A DNA stretch of 41,464 bases from Endotrypanum monterogeii (Eukaryota; Euglenozoa; Kinetoplastea; Trypanosomatida; Trypanosomatidae): NCBI GenBank assembly GCA_000333855.2, contig CM007330.1:16598-58061 (forward strand), given 5' to 3'. Positions within the stretch are counted from its first letter, which is position 1; every line of letters starts with the position of its first letter. This document shows positions 22,001-26,786 of this stretch, piece by piece. The position numbers were made by a program, and so were the translations under genes. Below the pieces are notes generated by a model that did no database searches, was not told the origin of the DNA, and was given only the letters and a program-made list of their open reading frames with translations.

Positions 22001-24164
22001 CGGGCTCCCAACGTATCAATTCACAGTCACCGCCCCGGAACTGGCAGCGTCCATCATAGGGCTGCTGAACTACATCGTGATCCTGGTGCGGCCCATCACC
22101 CCATACGAAGGCTGGCCGGTACGTAACTCCCCCGTGACAGTGCGGCTAGCAACGTCCCCGTCTGCACTGACTACCATCAGCTGCAGCGCCGGTTCGACCA
22201 ATCTACCGCAGCCGAACATGGTGCGTGTTGGTGGGACACTGAGCTGTAGGGTGCAAGGCATTACAACAATTGAGGGTCAGTCCCGCAACATTGTAGCGCG
22301 GCCGCAGGATCTGAGGGTGACATACTATTACAACAACGTAGAGAGTACGAGCACGCCGGTGGTTATTGGCGACTACCCGGTAGACGTCAACGGTCTGTAC
22401 AACTTCGCGATAATTCCCACCACTGGAATGCAGCTCTCTGTAGCGGGCACCGTCTTCGCCAACGAAGGCCTCGACCCACCGACAGGCACCAACACGCCGG
22501 CCTGGAGAGCAATGGTGAACAGCCCGCAGACGTTCATCTTGATCGGAGTGCCGACAGCCGAGGCGTCTCAACTAACGTGTGTATCAGCGAGGACGGGGTC
22601 GAAGCTGTGGTACATGCCTGCTGAACCCTTGGAGTGCACGGCCACCCTAGCGAATGCGCAAGGACCAGTTAACGGTCTGCAGAACGAATACAATGTACAG
22701 TTGCCAGAAGGAGGTAGTGTATCAGAGACCTCGGGAGCGCTGTGGGGCTCAAATCTGCTCTGGAAATTAACCGCACCACCGCAGCCGCCGCTGATCGTAA
22801 GCTTGGCGGAGTCGCCGCAGTATCTAACGCAGGCGGCTATCGAGACCTTCGCTTTGGGAACTCCGTCTAATTTTCAGGTGCGCATCCTCCATACGCCAAC
22901 CAGTATCACCATTCCGACGTATATGGGCAGCTTGGTGTGCGTAACAGAAGTCGTTGGGACAGTGCCGAGGCTGGATGCGGGGAAACCAGCGACGCTGACG
23001 CTTGCTGGGTTTGGCCTGGAGACAGCACATCGATACGCGCTCAGTGCCTCCTCCGACTGCTCGAGTGTACTGACAGAGGCGACGCCGATGGAAAGCAGTG
23101 TCGCAAATCAGCTGCTTCTCTCCTTTGTGGTGCCGACCTCTCCCTTCAGCATCTGCTTCGCGCCGGAGGACGCGCGCACCGTGCTTCAACCGCTGTTGCT
23201 CAGGCAGTGGACGCCGGTGTCCAGTGGCTCCTCGGGCGACCAATGGACAACGGATGATTTGGTGCTGCTCATCGTTGGGGTCATCTTCTTGATTATTCTT
23301 CTAGTGCTGCTTGGGATACTCCTGTGGTGCATCTTCTGTGGCCGCAAAGGAGACGACAACGACAACGTCGAGGCCGAGGAGCATCGTATCGTGCAGCACA
23401 AGCCAAAACAAATGGACAGCGCACAATTTATAAATCGTACCGGCAGCAAGCCTGTATACATGCCACCGCGTGCAAATGACCGTTATGTGCTCCGCATTGC
23501 GGATAGACCGCAGCCAGTAAGTCCTCAATCGTCAACGCCAACGCCATCCCTACAGCCTTCAAACCCCATTGCACCTCAAGAAGAGCAGCAACAGCCGAGC
23601 AGCAGCAACACGCATATTCGCATCAACATCCGTGACAACAGCGACTCAGATCACGCCACGTCACAGCCACAGAGCATCCCAAGAGTGGCGCCGCACCCGA
23701 GCACCAACGCCGTCGCTGATAACAGCAAGACCGATAGCAACGACAGTGTACCCCCTTTACCAACAAAGCGAAAGCGCCGCCATACCCGTCGCACCAGCAG
23801 CAGCCACAGCCTGAGGAGCGATCTCCTACAGCATCAACAATCCAAATCCGCATACACTAACCTCGATCTCGCTACAACCTTGTTACCCCCGCGGCCACCG
23901 TCCGAAATCCACGGCTTGGTGGAGAGCCCCCGGAAGGAAAGCAGTACTCCGGCTACACCCGCTGTGGAAAGCCTGCCACGGCTCCCACCACCACCGGCGT
24001 CCCCATCGGGCCCGTATCAACATTTGCACCACAGCGCTCCAGAGTCAACGGTCCCCGGTCGCAGCGATGATGGTGCCACGGAGGAATTGGTAGGACCCTT
24101 CACGGTGATTGGGCACACATCCAAGCCAATGGTGCGCAGCTCCTCGTCTTCGCGAAAGTCTTGA
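4080..24164 (+). CDS. Giant type I membrane protein with ~47 cysteine-containing Ig/IPT-like repeats
   Basis: No named family is recognised. The protein has 6,694 residues in one uninterrupted 20 kb frame. I start at the ATG at 4080; the frame extends upstream only to GTG at 4065. Residues 27-46 are a signal peptide core with a plausible cleavage after Ala-Leu-Ala. From about residue 140 to 5775 I count about 47 diverged repeats averaging ~122 residues. A typical repeat reads Asn-Pro, then Gly-rich Phe-x-Gly-x-x-Leu, an Asp before a hydrophobic strand (D-x-V-x-L-V), a Cys, then Y-x-V-C-Y-R, and often a Trp about ten residues later. The paired cysteines suggest one disulphide per domain, as in beta-sandwich (Ig or IPT/E-set-like) folds. 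About ten Asn-x-Ser/Thr sites are visible. Residues ~5780-6390 are a different, possibly filamin-like region. One transmembrane helix lies at ~6394-6420, followed by a Ser/Pro/Gln-rich 274-residue cytoplasmic tail with basic patches. Inferred role: cell-surface or flagellar adhesion or sensing. Confidence is high for the gene and low for the function. Confidence 0.92.
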   Translation: MSTTFGRNGGVGGRGHVATLQLAARRLPLLLVIMCAALALVTPALAAITFTIPNVETPSMYQTIQLSLGSNPLLGDPRITTGDLIFFVASDATASCVYSTTPTASTPGYYAVTATGGDGYTGQVILAIVSTVFTVGTNYYPCYLSNAGQSATIVPRGFTQPGSSDAMGVWPPIYTSLSMSPTSANGGEGPVSISITQANQQGRPINGGLTGRYTIMLVPCGSIIVGGATVQSDCTNLNALVTVCNTVGTAATTPTGVISLVNLQAQPSGIASGSFTVTYSPNAAGYYVCVPYCGSTSAGCGRPTVAMSFTVLASLSVTSSDYTITFGSANPGVYTRRPGQPQARERGTLSFRGAGLAAEDSVKVIRSTDFCTSSTAALMSNLELGAPQLITEGDEVMTTVSFVAPELVTATIVGRVCYKRSASGLWSTTYLSAEQQRADFTVDVLEPRRFTITSPTTNPTLGETLTITFEGTGLDGSVDQAYLSASNGNDPCDRDDGEGSLNEGGGNNNPLRLSTDTYFTCQMSGTSVSAPICTVLVDPVETNTAMSLAVCYRKLRNSQQTNFAQISGTVALQARNPTYALVVSPPYAGQSVAVQFSGVSLSPDDDLQLVAQGGTCGSEASTLTTASIAFSREISAGTVYEYTLVGAAETCIVICHRRLGSNVWIIARSSDGIPPVTSSCAASNIYISSFPVRYTITNLASSSTPGGTTVGTLLSVGETGTVRFTTVDGRQFSFTTTPTAVKLVQAQDTCVITPCGAALRAACAIAASPADYTSAVSGSGRAAFGASVQVSTGEAHYIVCVQTSSGENAYVPVLPSSEVSATSTTYGFTTAVRNPTLQSRSPATWRVSMSRLETTFSGSNLNADTNAVYAVAESELLASYTASDGTRVAVCPPVSQTPAAILVSSLVPDSSSATTTTVTYTRADRLYDGISLYLCYAWSVGNGDSHITMAGMVTVSAAIPSSFTLVRPTEPASLRAGVETQLRFTSNLTSLSAASDTVYFYHYAALSNPNPNCYCDPTACQTGVRITYTDNILFTAATETITDDTTIYTALLGFNNYDVPSIYIVCYAVSGQAADTYMGRLTVGRANPSYYTVSSAAAPLNRVGAPISVTATRRCFTEACALTAQDSLLLVPDSTRCSQLQPTTPSDSQPALEVESVQAIGEPVLGPGALTLTRTFVVDLEGGYRVCYRLSSDTVWINLPFSINHELSVLAVDGANPQQATPVPSAPSAGQFVIMNLLCRTQTLCSTCRVVRLVPGVRSSCWVAVPGTYTSDSCLTTTSVQYPDQYFESGDYTVCYGDDYPTSRRIPGTFTVTTGNPSSFAPTESSGYNVYTNQGTDYVLEITGTGLSTADAAFLLPNIGYSCHDLRTNEVQSDGHLANLLEPSVKPYPLQLTATGVSWTVSNQQKRFGGGLLDDTNLCPGNAAPCLMKLCYMRSGTSWAPVTLEIPSAPTPAPTGIELRTSNPSSIEFDTYPLGIGKYVMATVQGTGLSSTDIVSIHAGACTDATITVSVAGAVSVNEEGTQWRGVLRITDAAKSYSVCYWRSELATEVATIRFTGNPESSEIVVLNTPLYYVLSPSNFTSTLSPLTRYEELIVGSSFSATGTVTVDLTSVQLIAADTSVAECNYAPFQTVVTGAVVFPIVQTLSLVPGSGTAGSLRSYQGRLDSTESGPYALCMNTASGLFRVVAPLPEDPTSITNSVEINLYDPVPNTYITAPENVMVGHVVTLTFSRTPAASTPTLDDNTAPASASLAAGDVVQIIDGTLFDCGFRNVSILAEGIVTQTEGSPSTTVSLLIPETYTQGGASVSAAEKSYTVCYRRQSGTFAASPRTGSTVDRNLFVMAQVPTRWTSSPTQAQVNAPISITFYGDNRVPNYLTANDVALLALVPEGTLPNPSLCSPTENGDTEGVDEGDVTFTTITQGTMTKPDAVNTQWSIPGNVLLEGVYVVCYAAQQSGQSVYVNSPATLVVYVTQSPSGAYLARDPTSVEENLNLLQGERVFLLFHTTVALDVVLDNGQGTTPPSDDNDVVRITTDSGCGTLLEAGIIDAIPVDFGYAPLGIVSEATGLTVPYLHLRVRAVPGDYYVCMRRRQREIWQAYYDFEVVGGLSVNPAVLRVGNAAVATFTTTPTTPRVWVPHTLVSATYATGVSIENIEQFFFVRFTGTGTVTDTDEINNDSCYRPASALQASLPSVTLVNRTLQVHLVNPMFTQHSFGWPSTYLLCYQQQGRNIASVFPTALTTAGPSPTTYAVPNTIVIQNSFTMSFVSIDPIFEAGRNNMAQIYTVDNVMATPNCSEATPPVGGTTSFTTFTPTSTTQASVTPTLVASGYYFVCFRTYDQTQYFPVPNAAGDFIFPAGLIGAQRYTVTPSPAYLGQVLDIVIVGNQLSSRDHVKVVRVSEEELTETENDVNAGTVYQTQCTANAVNSDASEPAGAAGSTVQSTTGMLAHYYPRVNETGTFILCYQSVLWEDAWVWVPEIPQFTVGVAHPTHYTLSATAAYATEVLLLNIHDSDDGSGGTTGRLRPEDRVKLIDRGTGARGFDCTESALASSSVGLLSYLSTESTTRLHVYRICGSAVASLTVCYALAGAQGGAVSWAEVPRQSPPPTYIFTGVAIEEDPFVGPLQASSGTVPPTVTDWVPPRPYEPFTFFFTTNVVGLEVQRVDFAQQPVSVCAVDVNYVVPLLYQKETPQASTFTVSLPSAGSYVVYISHATAVTAPRLMHRTPLVVGQCDPCLFTPYYGFVGGNVLLSFPSSAGGSLSNADEVRIFPVSQGLTGRPCEAITGAYAGVTLTPIAEQSTRDLTVFSVTTGTGAGASAYLGEYYVCYRKVDASAGGATSLFAIVAENNGLASIFSVYPADLLTATACPASPMNALETAVFNVTARDTALYPNVAFSELDVLVVVPPDVLGEGGCEGVTDVNALVTESGGRAQLATLDTYGRGISNWYLTFASQAETLSFSWCFKLRYDTLFRTLSTTPQRVNRENPYEVSTDPPIIFPRSSPVEIRITGTGLLPTDQVYVVAPGESCLETCNRPLTPTEWQGAGHTVQYVSTTTVVITFPNPILTLITLGVCFRRTNRYLSRLAEITVREPNPVSYTTSFAPRLGTRPTLTFTGQRLTERDAMMIVPPGMSCIVSNAVATGTFVSVSNDGTTSLFLLALVGTGVQVQEYTVCYEISTLGAYADVQPPLSVLEGGPTSVVSSNTPMRGRATQLTVTSPQVEDEMFIACVGCSCFDETEAVVPYGDVRATARLTEGPSSNPAETVTISLRVGFDDTRSYPVCYRRSDSGYAQIGGAAYFVTPVPNSPSVLTQLPASAQYQGQRLLYSFSGYTTDVPLDGADLVMLVQESRSCWDNPDISTNGVVVGSSALTGTVPSTGVGEWSAHIPSLGPGVPPTTPALFPLSYVVCYRQIGQLEYVGVPFALQATQMRASDPAVFETVPATVEQGMLEVSMRFTYTDAGNDGDEAYVVQFETLSNTVCDDVNSIVVSPRGSAFPVYTLSMSGGAIVGSDRTAVCYIRAGATTAEVPQLLTVVESNPRGYVTNVVETGVARERQYIEFTILGSDLSIVDDAVVFTDVPCANAPRPFTSSAYLARLGDATSDGATYTVVAQFIAPNSPVDIYVCYRHSSVWREVGAALTLNAPQPPIVELISSALTDVIPRAGQQVYLQILGGATVEPIGATVLSARTSWEGTWCHNFTENDVQEPALEIVSPVILEVSVWQIPGNARLCIRNDANTPWSDVATTVDALTISINPPNPSTMDVFPSPPRVGQSVTLTFHLLVLSNAEDMVKITTQSTTACEFAASIATFPASMRIAVQDEATTTLTLVDSTDPLLYRSFAATGAYRVCYYSATEQVWGVVGGTLTAGSVVVEQQVPQSWSIASGQATIGLEFTLSFADARGILQPTAGNDLVWAAPSTVNCGQDPSTCRGCLLFEWDTTLSSPNAAVTLPNAYVRVDAMNLCYRLSDATAALIPGSLSITTGPIQCVEEEVFISGQRQLVTFRIEAGTDVTQDSWRLSFYATTALNCDERYIESFITGSARLESTTSTSATYSVLWPPGLGILTDRYTICYTHNNLVGPVCTCGQIDDGTGECHMTGTPGSPQSFTPSPHPTYVGQTVTLDLALSTSMTIFPPTALKLLTYAGELTDCDGLPAFTPVGATLTRINELLYRYVFKHDHTLGTSTLVVCALTGLSTSYVRVASTITPSSPTTSNTLWMRPFLVLSTFPSVENYLRAMQTVNLTFTMASRQTDDVVSLVDRLTVVNNPQNCVETYINGQDPTTLMQMFYLPDTAFATLPATVLSASAAQFQANSLVTFSSNTASQGTHYMCYLLQGGTWAPVLPGLTIGEALINSCSVTGALSPSNGDNANPGITSTNNGGSLRAMYYAPTQIVGTPLFGSLVTPLVDEVRVVLQSQWCTNDAAAVFTITVGEVNAATGIIAAVFFSPLPGTYKLCHRFGTNSNWSPACPDLQTTNPTPTGATVGCFNVGQTVAVTLTQAISGYTFTSTDRLRFVQNTLPCLSSSRLLTESLATVTVGDATQPPSGVELSDATTGQTVYPMAAVLFRAGTTGVRLCYTDAAGNQFAVPLNHASNAGRSSFAIQARQPSAVTFPQTRVQIGQRLFMNFASASSLVTPPLRAYASLPSPYTPGPAYDGTFDGATLLAVSNTAAYTDGRCAAAIRGGTLAETSFLGVYGPPAQEGGDPTPYTIANFDPTVSQLYIACYLLPACGAVDSGDPLRVDNANPSRVYTDVQQPRRGQLITVMFERDTSSPSSAMLTPGSDVGAMEANLASCWTLSDTSGIVVQGTTDLTSLTTILHAQEPAQASATQTRSCYKMSAGSWSEIPNGVVSILAANPIRFDTAPTSARVSGMNYIHFYGSGFSAADRVKFIEHSLSCTEESVPPLSFAAYSTSAPTNPTIGTAQGWAVTGVGNDGSTATLNFLAAETGTYSVCYRLAADTVWTLVYADLTIYERNPEEVTRTPLTILEGELFTLTFTASTQGTSELSADDRVVLYYGSGVNCIAPTETETAPSVTAAPSLTETLPEEISFQMDVGTRGSYTICYKMVASTVPGGYITVWGYESVVIDSNPQEMDMFPVRQTRVHRPSELLTSLFTGWALTSDDVKSDTVKLIVASPAGATTDTMCQTNPSALTVTYYPLYANGTHAEQVWRVSPGGGNTLYSACYMLSGGQYHVVGDVVSITGTASPSGATSNKLTSPTTTLLVGESISWTLVGINVESCTDGASLLFFSDNNCHDLRYYVDVSALIASSTLTETTFPAGAVVVSGCSGATQIRVPLTYSFADATSESTATALLSLCYWSAGNDAVSMLVDNAVTLRQGVPPPLDVSLLVTAGQVFRFSLSVSPTVTDWIVLLRDPARCTGVNAPANEAYFTNAEFIETTGALTVTAAVPAAGMYYVCYSHMVDLCAAGNGRECARVVAVVQAAPPSVQSWRGTPTPVYVSSLFSVSLTFSSGSGSSAQALTASMWLAAIAERELTLTMENVWMACAESQATPTLRHVLTYTAESDIWNTNNILTRTGPYALCYTEQSTATAPLHLFGGVDNAGPVVQASTVTDVRLPTLIAVINTNTVLLTGGGLSTTDVVAAVALTPPTASSPSPTPDAIPSDICTNENYEPRVVSTNPSNTPSTGMSSMPRNLVFSETGDYVLCYTSTYATTTSDSDSTAGVPALITPTPFTVSPNVISMTVTSLVLEVGVELSVLFTGSRLAASNRAALVFVGGITESPTVENVCLDSSATYTTMTSASEDGATAVYSATPTQQGIHMMCFRQSLSSTPILMPTRLEVGVRTASQVVFTVQPGGCAALLSCTAQPTVTVLDASGSATSAPYSTVTMALYLSDGTTAAPPGYLTGDTAYSHVDFTTFTFLALRVSTSGDYVMRATVELPGGDTLVATSRVFTVATSGEGVVNVASVSCLPVGILDRTSESTTNTIDCTIEVLISDAPSTFTVNVNTGSVSAVTQSGTTTGGLPTYQFTVTAPELAASIIGLLNYIVILVRPITPYEGWPVRNSPVTVRLATSPSALTTISCSAGSTNLPQPNMVRVGGTLSCRVQGITTIEGQSRNIVARPQDLRVTYYYNNVESTSTPVVIGDYPVDVNGLYNFAIIPTTGMQLSVAGTVFANEGLDPPTGTNTPAWRAMVNSPQTFILIGVPTAEASQLTCVSARTGSKLWYMPAEPLECTATLANAQGPVNGLQNEYNVQLPEGGSVSETSGALWGSNLLWKLTAPPQPPLIVSLAESPQYLTQAAIETFALGTPSNFQVRILHTPTSITIPTYMGSLVCVTEVVGTVPRLDAGKPATLTLAGFGLETAHRYALSASSDCSSVLTEATPMESSVANQLLLSFVVPTSPFSICFAPEDARTVLQPLLLRQWTPVSSGSSGDQWTTDDLVLLIVGVIFLIILLVLLGILLWCIFCGRKGDDNDNVEAEEHRIVQHKPKQMDSAQFINRTGSKPVYMPPRANDRYVLRIADRPQPVSPQSSTPTPSLQPSNPIAPQEEQQQPSSSNTHIRINIRDNSDSDHATSQPQSIPRVAPHPSTNAVADNSKTDSNDSVPPLPTKRKRRHTRRTSSSHSLRSDLLQHQQSKSAYTNLDLATTLLPPRPPSEIHGLVESPRKESSTPATPAVESLPRLPPPPASPSGPYQHLHHSAPESTVPGRSDDGATEELVGPFTVIGHTSKPMVRSSSSSRKS

Positions 24165-24568
24165 CATATTATGAAATATACAACCTGATGCAGAAGAGGT
24201 CATGCTACATCGATATGCTTGCGTGGCCTACGTTTCCCTTGTCGCCCGCTCGCCTCGTCCCTCCCTCTGATTCGTGCACACTTGCGTGTGCATCACGTGT
24301 GTAGGGCGCCCTCTTCTTGGCGGAGGCTCAGTTGAAGTTCAACAGGAATAACTTCAGACTGGGAAGGAGCGGAGGAGCTGCCGAATCGACTCAGCTGTGC
24401 CATTCGCATGACACGCGCGGAGAGGGGAAAGGAGATTTTGAGCATGCGCACCACAAACCACCCGAACCCCCTCCGTGACCTCCAGTATTTGTGAACTCTC
24501 CCGCTTCGACAGTTGGCAACGTGGTCGATAGTGCATGGCGAGGAAGAGGAAGTAACAATAATAGTTTT

Positions 24569-24593
24569 TTTTTTTAGGCGATATATATACATG

Positions 24594-24633
<40 letters not shown>
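24569..24633. repeat. T-run and (TA)n microsatellite
   Basis: An 11-base T run is followed by an imperfect then perfect TA repeat of roughly 45 bp, in the presumed 3' UTR of the giant gene. Confidence 0.9.
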
Positions 24634-24634
<1 letters not shown>

Positions 24635-24738
24635 CGGGGGGTGCCCGTTGAAAGTTGTATATCGTCCCTCTCCACTTCGTTTTCGGTCTCAACGTGTTCT
24701 TGGATACTCATTTTGATCTTTAAAGGCACGTCGGTGTT

Positions 24739-24740
<2 letters not shown>

Positions 24741-24785
<45 letters not shown>
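24741..24785 (+). repeat. (TG)n microsatellite
   Basis: A perfect TG run of about 22 units on the strand that is transcribed with the giant gene. Confidence 0.95.
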
Positions 24786-24786
<1 letters not shown>

Positions 24787-25444
24787 CGTGCTGCGGAAGG
24801 GCGCAGTCCATCAGATCTGCACGCGATATAAGTCTCCGCAATAGATGATGAAAATCTTGGATTCTTCAAACAACAACATCGAAAACAGAAACTAGTAATA
24901 GGTCAAGGACACTTTTTTTTTTTTTTTGTCTCCGGAGGGATAAGTCGCTTTGCAGCTTCTGCAGTGAATGGCGTGTGGCGATCTCAACCAATGAACTCCC
25001 GCGCTGGCATCACTGTACACACACACACATCCTTCCCCTCACCTCTACAGGAGATGCCCCGTCTATGCCTTACCTATTGCCCGTCCCCACCACTTCTCCC
25101 TTCCTCGTTCCTCTTGCTTCACTATTCGCCCCGCCCCAACACACCAACACACACAAATTTTTAAAAACATATAGATTTTTTTTCTCCCCACTTGTTACCA
25201 TAGTGTGGACTTCACCATTAAAGCTATTTTCCTCCTTTTCCGAAATCTCTCGCTCTCTCGCTCCTCTGCCCACCACTACCGACTCCACCCCACCGCACGG
25301 CGTCCGCGCAACACAGATTTGCGACCCTGTACATGTGACGCTGGTGAAGCACTATATCCTGTGCCACCTCCTCCTCCTTTATATTACACCTACGTACGCT
25401 GAAGCGCGTGCTTGCAAGACAGAGTTTGGACCGGTTGCATAACC

Positions 25445-25469
25445 TGGGCCTCCCCCTTTGCTTTCGCAG
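25445..25469 (+). promoter_or_regulatory. Candidate spliced-leader acceptor for GPDH
   Basis: A strong pyrimidine tract from about 25450 runs into the AG at 25468-25469, a good match to a trypanosomatid trans-splice acceptor. It would give a 5' UTR of about 213 nt, containing the CA run. Other pyrimidine tracts nearer the start, including the T run at about 25661-25673, leave the choice open. Confidence 0.35.
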
Positions 25470-25503
25470 ACAATCCTTTCCTCCCTCCCCATTTCTTTCT
25501 TCA

Positions 25504-25506
<3 letters not shown>

Positions 25507-25535
<29 letters not shown>
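25507..25535. repeat. (AC)n microsatellite
   Basis: A perfect AC run upstream of the dehydrogenase, probably in its 5' UTR if the acceptor at 25469 is used. Confidence 0.93.
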
Positions 25536-25682
25536 GCTCCTCTCAACACGACGACGAACCAAGCAAAGACCACTAACTAACGAGACCACCAAAACAAGGC
25601 CCCTCCTCCCCCCCTTACAAAAAAAAAAAAAGATATATACATATACATTATATATTTTTATTTTTTTTTTTTTGAAGGGAAA

Positions 25683-26786
25683 ATGCTCTCCACCAACGGA
25701 CAAATCAACACAAATGAGCTCTTGTTTTTGAACAAGGCCGTTGTCTTCGGCTCCGGCGCCTTCGGCACGGCGCTGGCGATGGTGCTCTCCAAGAAATGCC
25801 GCGAGGTGAGTGTGTGGCACATGAATGAAAATGAAGCGCGGCTTGTGAACGAGAAGCGCGAGAATGAGCTGTTTCTGAAGGGAGTGAAGCTTGCGTCGAA
25901 CATCACCTTTACGTCGAATGTGGAAGAGGCGTATCAAGGAGCTGAGATTATTTTATTTGTCATTCCAACCCAATTCCTGCGTAACTTCTTCAAGAAAAGT
26001 GGTGCCGGCTTAATCACCTACGCGAAGGAAAAGCGTGCGCCAGTGCTTGTGTGCACAAAGGGCATTGAACGCTCGACGCTGAAGTTCCCGGCGCAGATTG
26101 TCGGCGAGTTTTTCAAAGACTACCCGCTCTCGGTGCTCGCCGGACCTAGCTTCGCCATCGAGGTGGCCACAGGCGTCTTGACATGCGTCAGTGTTGCTTC
26201 TCCCGACATTAATGAAGCGCGCCGTCTGCAGCGCATCATGACGACTGGCGACCGCTCCTTCATCTGCTGGGCCACAACAGACACGATTGGTTGTGAGGTA
26301 GCCAGCGCTGTGAAAAACGTGCTGGCTATCGGATCCGGTGTGGCGAATGGCCTAGGCATGGGTCTGAACGCGCGCGCCGCCCTCATCACGCGTGGTCTGC
26401 TCGAGATTCGGGATCTGACAGCCGCGTTGGGCGGCAATGGAAGCGCCGTCTTCGGCCTCGCTGGCCTCGGCGACCTCCTCCTGACATGCTCGTCGGAGCT
26501 GTCCCGCAACTTCACCGTGGGCAAGAAGCTCGGCAAGGGTATATCGATCGAGGAAATCCAGCGCACGAGCAGGGCCGTCGCCGAGGGCGTGGCCACGGCA
26601 GAGCCACTGATGCGCCTGGCGCAGGAGCTGAAGGTGTCGATGCCGCTGTGCAAACAGATCTACAAAATTGTGTACGAAAAGAAAAACCCACACAACGCCA
26701 TTCATGACCTCTTGTCCTACAGCCTGCAGGACGAGGGTTTGCCGTCGCTCTTTCAGAAGTCCGCAGCCACCCCTTCCAAATTGTGA
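25683..26786 (+). CDS. GPDH: Glycosomal NAD-dependent glycerol-3-phosphate dehydrogenase
   Basis: The 367-residue protein interconverts dihydroxyacetone phosphate and glycerol 3-phosphate with NADH/NAD. In trypanosomatid glycosomes this step reoxidises glycolytic NADH and feeds the mitochondrial glycerol-3-phosphate shuttle and ether-lipid synthesis. The N-terminal Rossmann domain carries the dinucleotide motif Gly-Ser-Gly-Ala-Phe-Gly at residues 23-28. Two lysines that match the catalytic positions of the Leishmania enzyme lie near residue 126 (Cys-Thr-Lys-Gly) and near 211 (Ala-Val-Lys-Asn). The helical substrate domain contains the Leu-Ala-Gly-Pro-Ser-Phe-Ala and Gly-Leu-Gly-Asp-Leu family segments. 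The C-terminus is Ser-Lys-Leu, a PTS1 glycosomal import signal. Length and sequence fit the known trypanosomatid enzyme closely, with no break or missing residue. It is the last plus-strand gene before the convergent strand switch. Confidence 0.97.
   Translation: MLSTNGQINTNELLFLNKAVVFGSGAFGTALAMVLSKKCREVSVWHMNENEARLVNEKRENELFLKGVKLASNITFTSNVEEAYQGAEIILFVIPTQFLRNFFKKSGAGLITYAKEKRAPVLVCTKGIERSTLKFPAQIVGEFFKDYPLSVLAGPSFAIEVATGVLTCVSVASPDINEARRLQRIMTTGDRSFICWATTDTIGCEVASAVKNVLAIGSGVANGLGMGLNARAALITRGLLEIRDLTAALGGNGSAVFGLAGLGDLLLTCSSELSRNFTVGKKLGKGISIEEIQRTSRAVAEGVATAEPLMRLAQELKVSMPLCKQIYKIVYEKKNPHNAIHDLLSYSLQDEGLPSLFQKSAATPSKL

Larger units (their letters stand above)
24165..25682. other. Intergenic region between the giant gene and GPDH
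   Basis: No gene is seen in these 1.5 kb. It should contain the 3' UTR of the giant gene, its poly(A) site, and the splice acceptor and 5' UTR of the dehydrogenase. It holds a TA run, a TG run, a CA run, several T-rich tracts and a poly(A) run at about 25619-25631. A minus-strand open frame at 25224-25937 overlaps the dehydrogenase start and is translated from repeats, so it is not called. Confidence 0.7.

Noticed and set aside
4362..23853. Many antisense and alternative-frame ORFs inside the giant gene, up to 237 codons (19104-19817, minus)
   Set aside because: Shadow frames of GC-rich coding sequence; none has a domain, and the sense frame is clearly the coding one.
25224..25937. 237-codon minus-strand frame overlapping the GPDH start
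   Set aside because: Antisense to a certain gene and partly encoded by the CA and T tracts.
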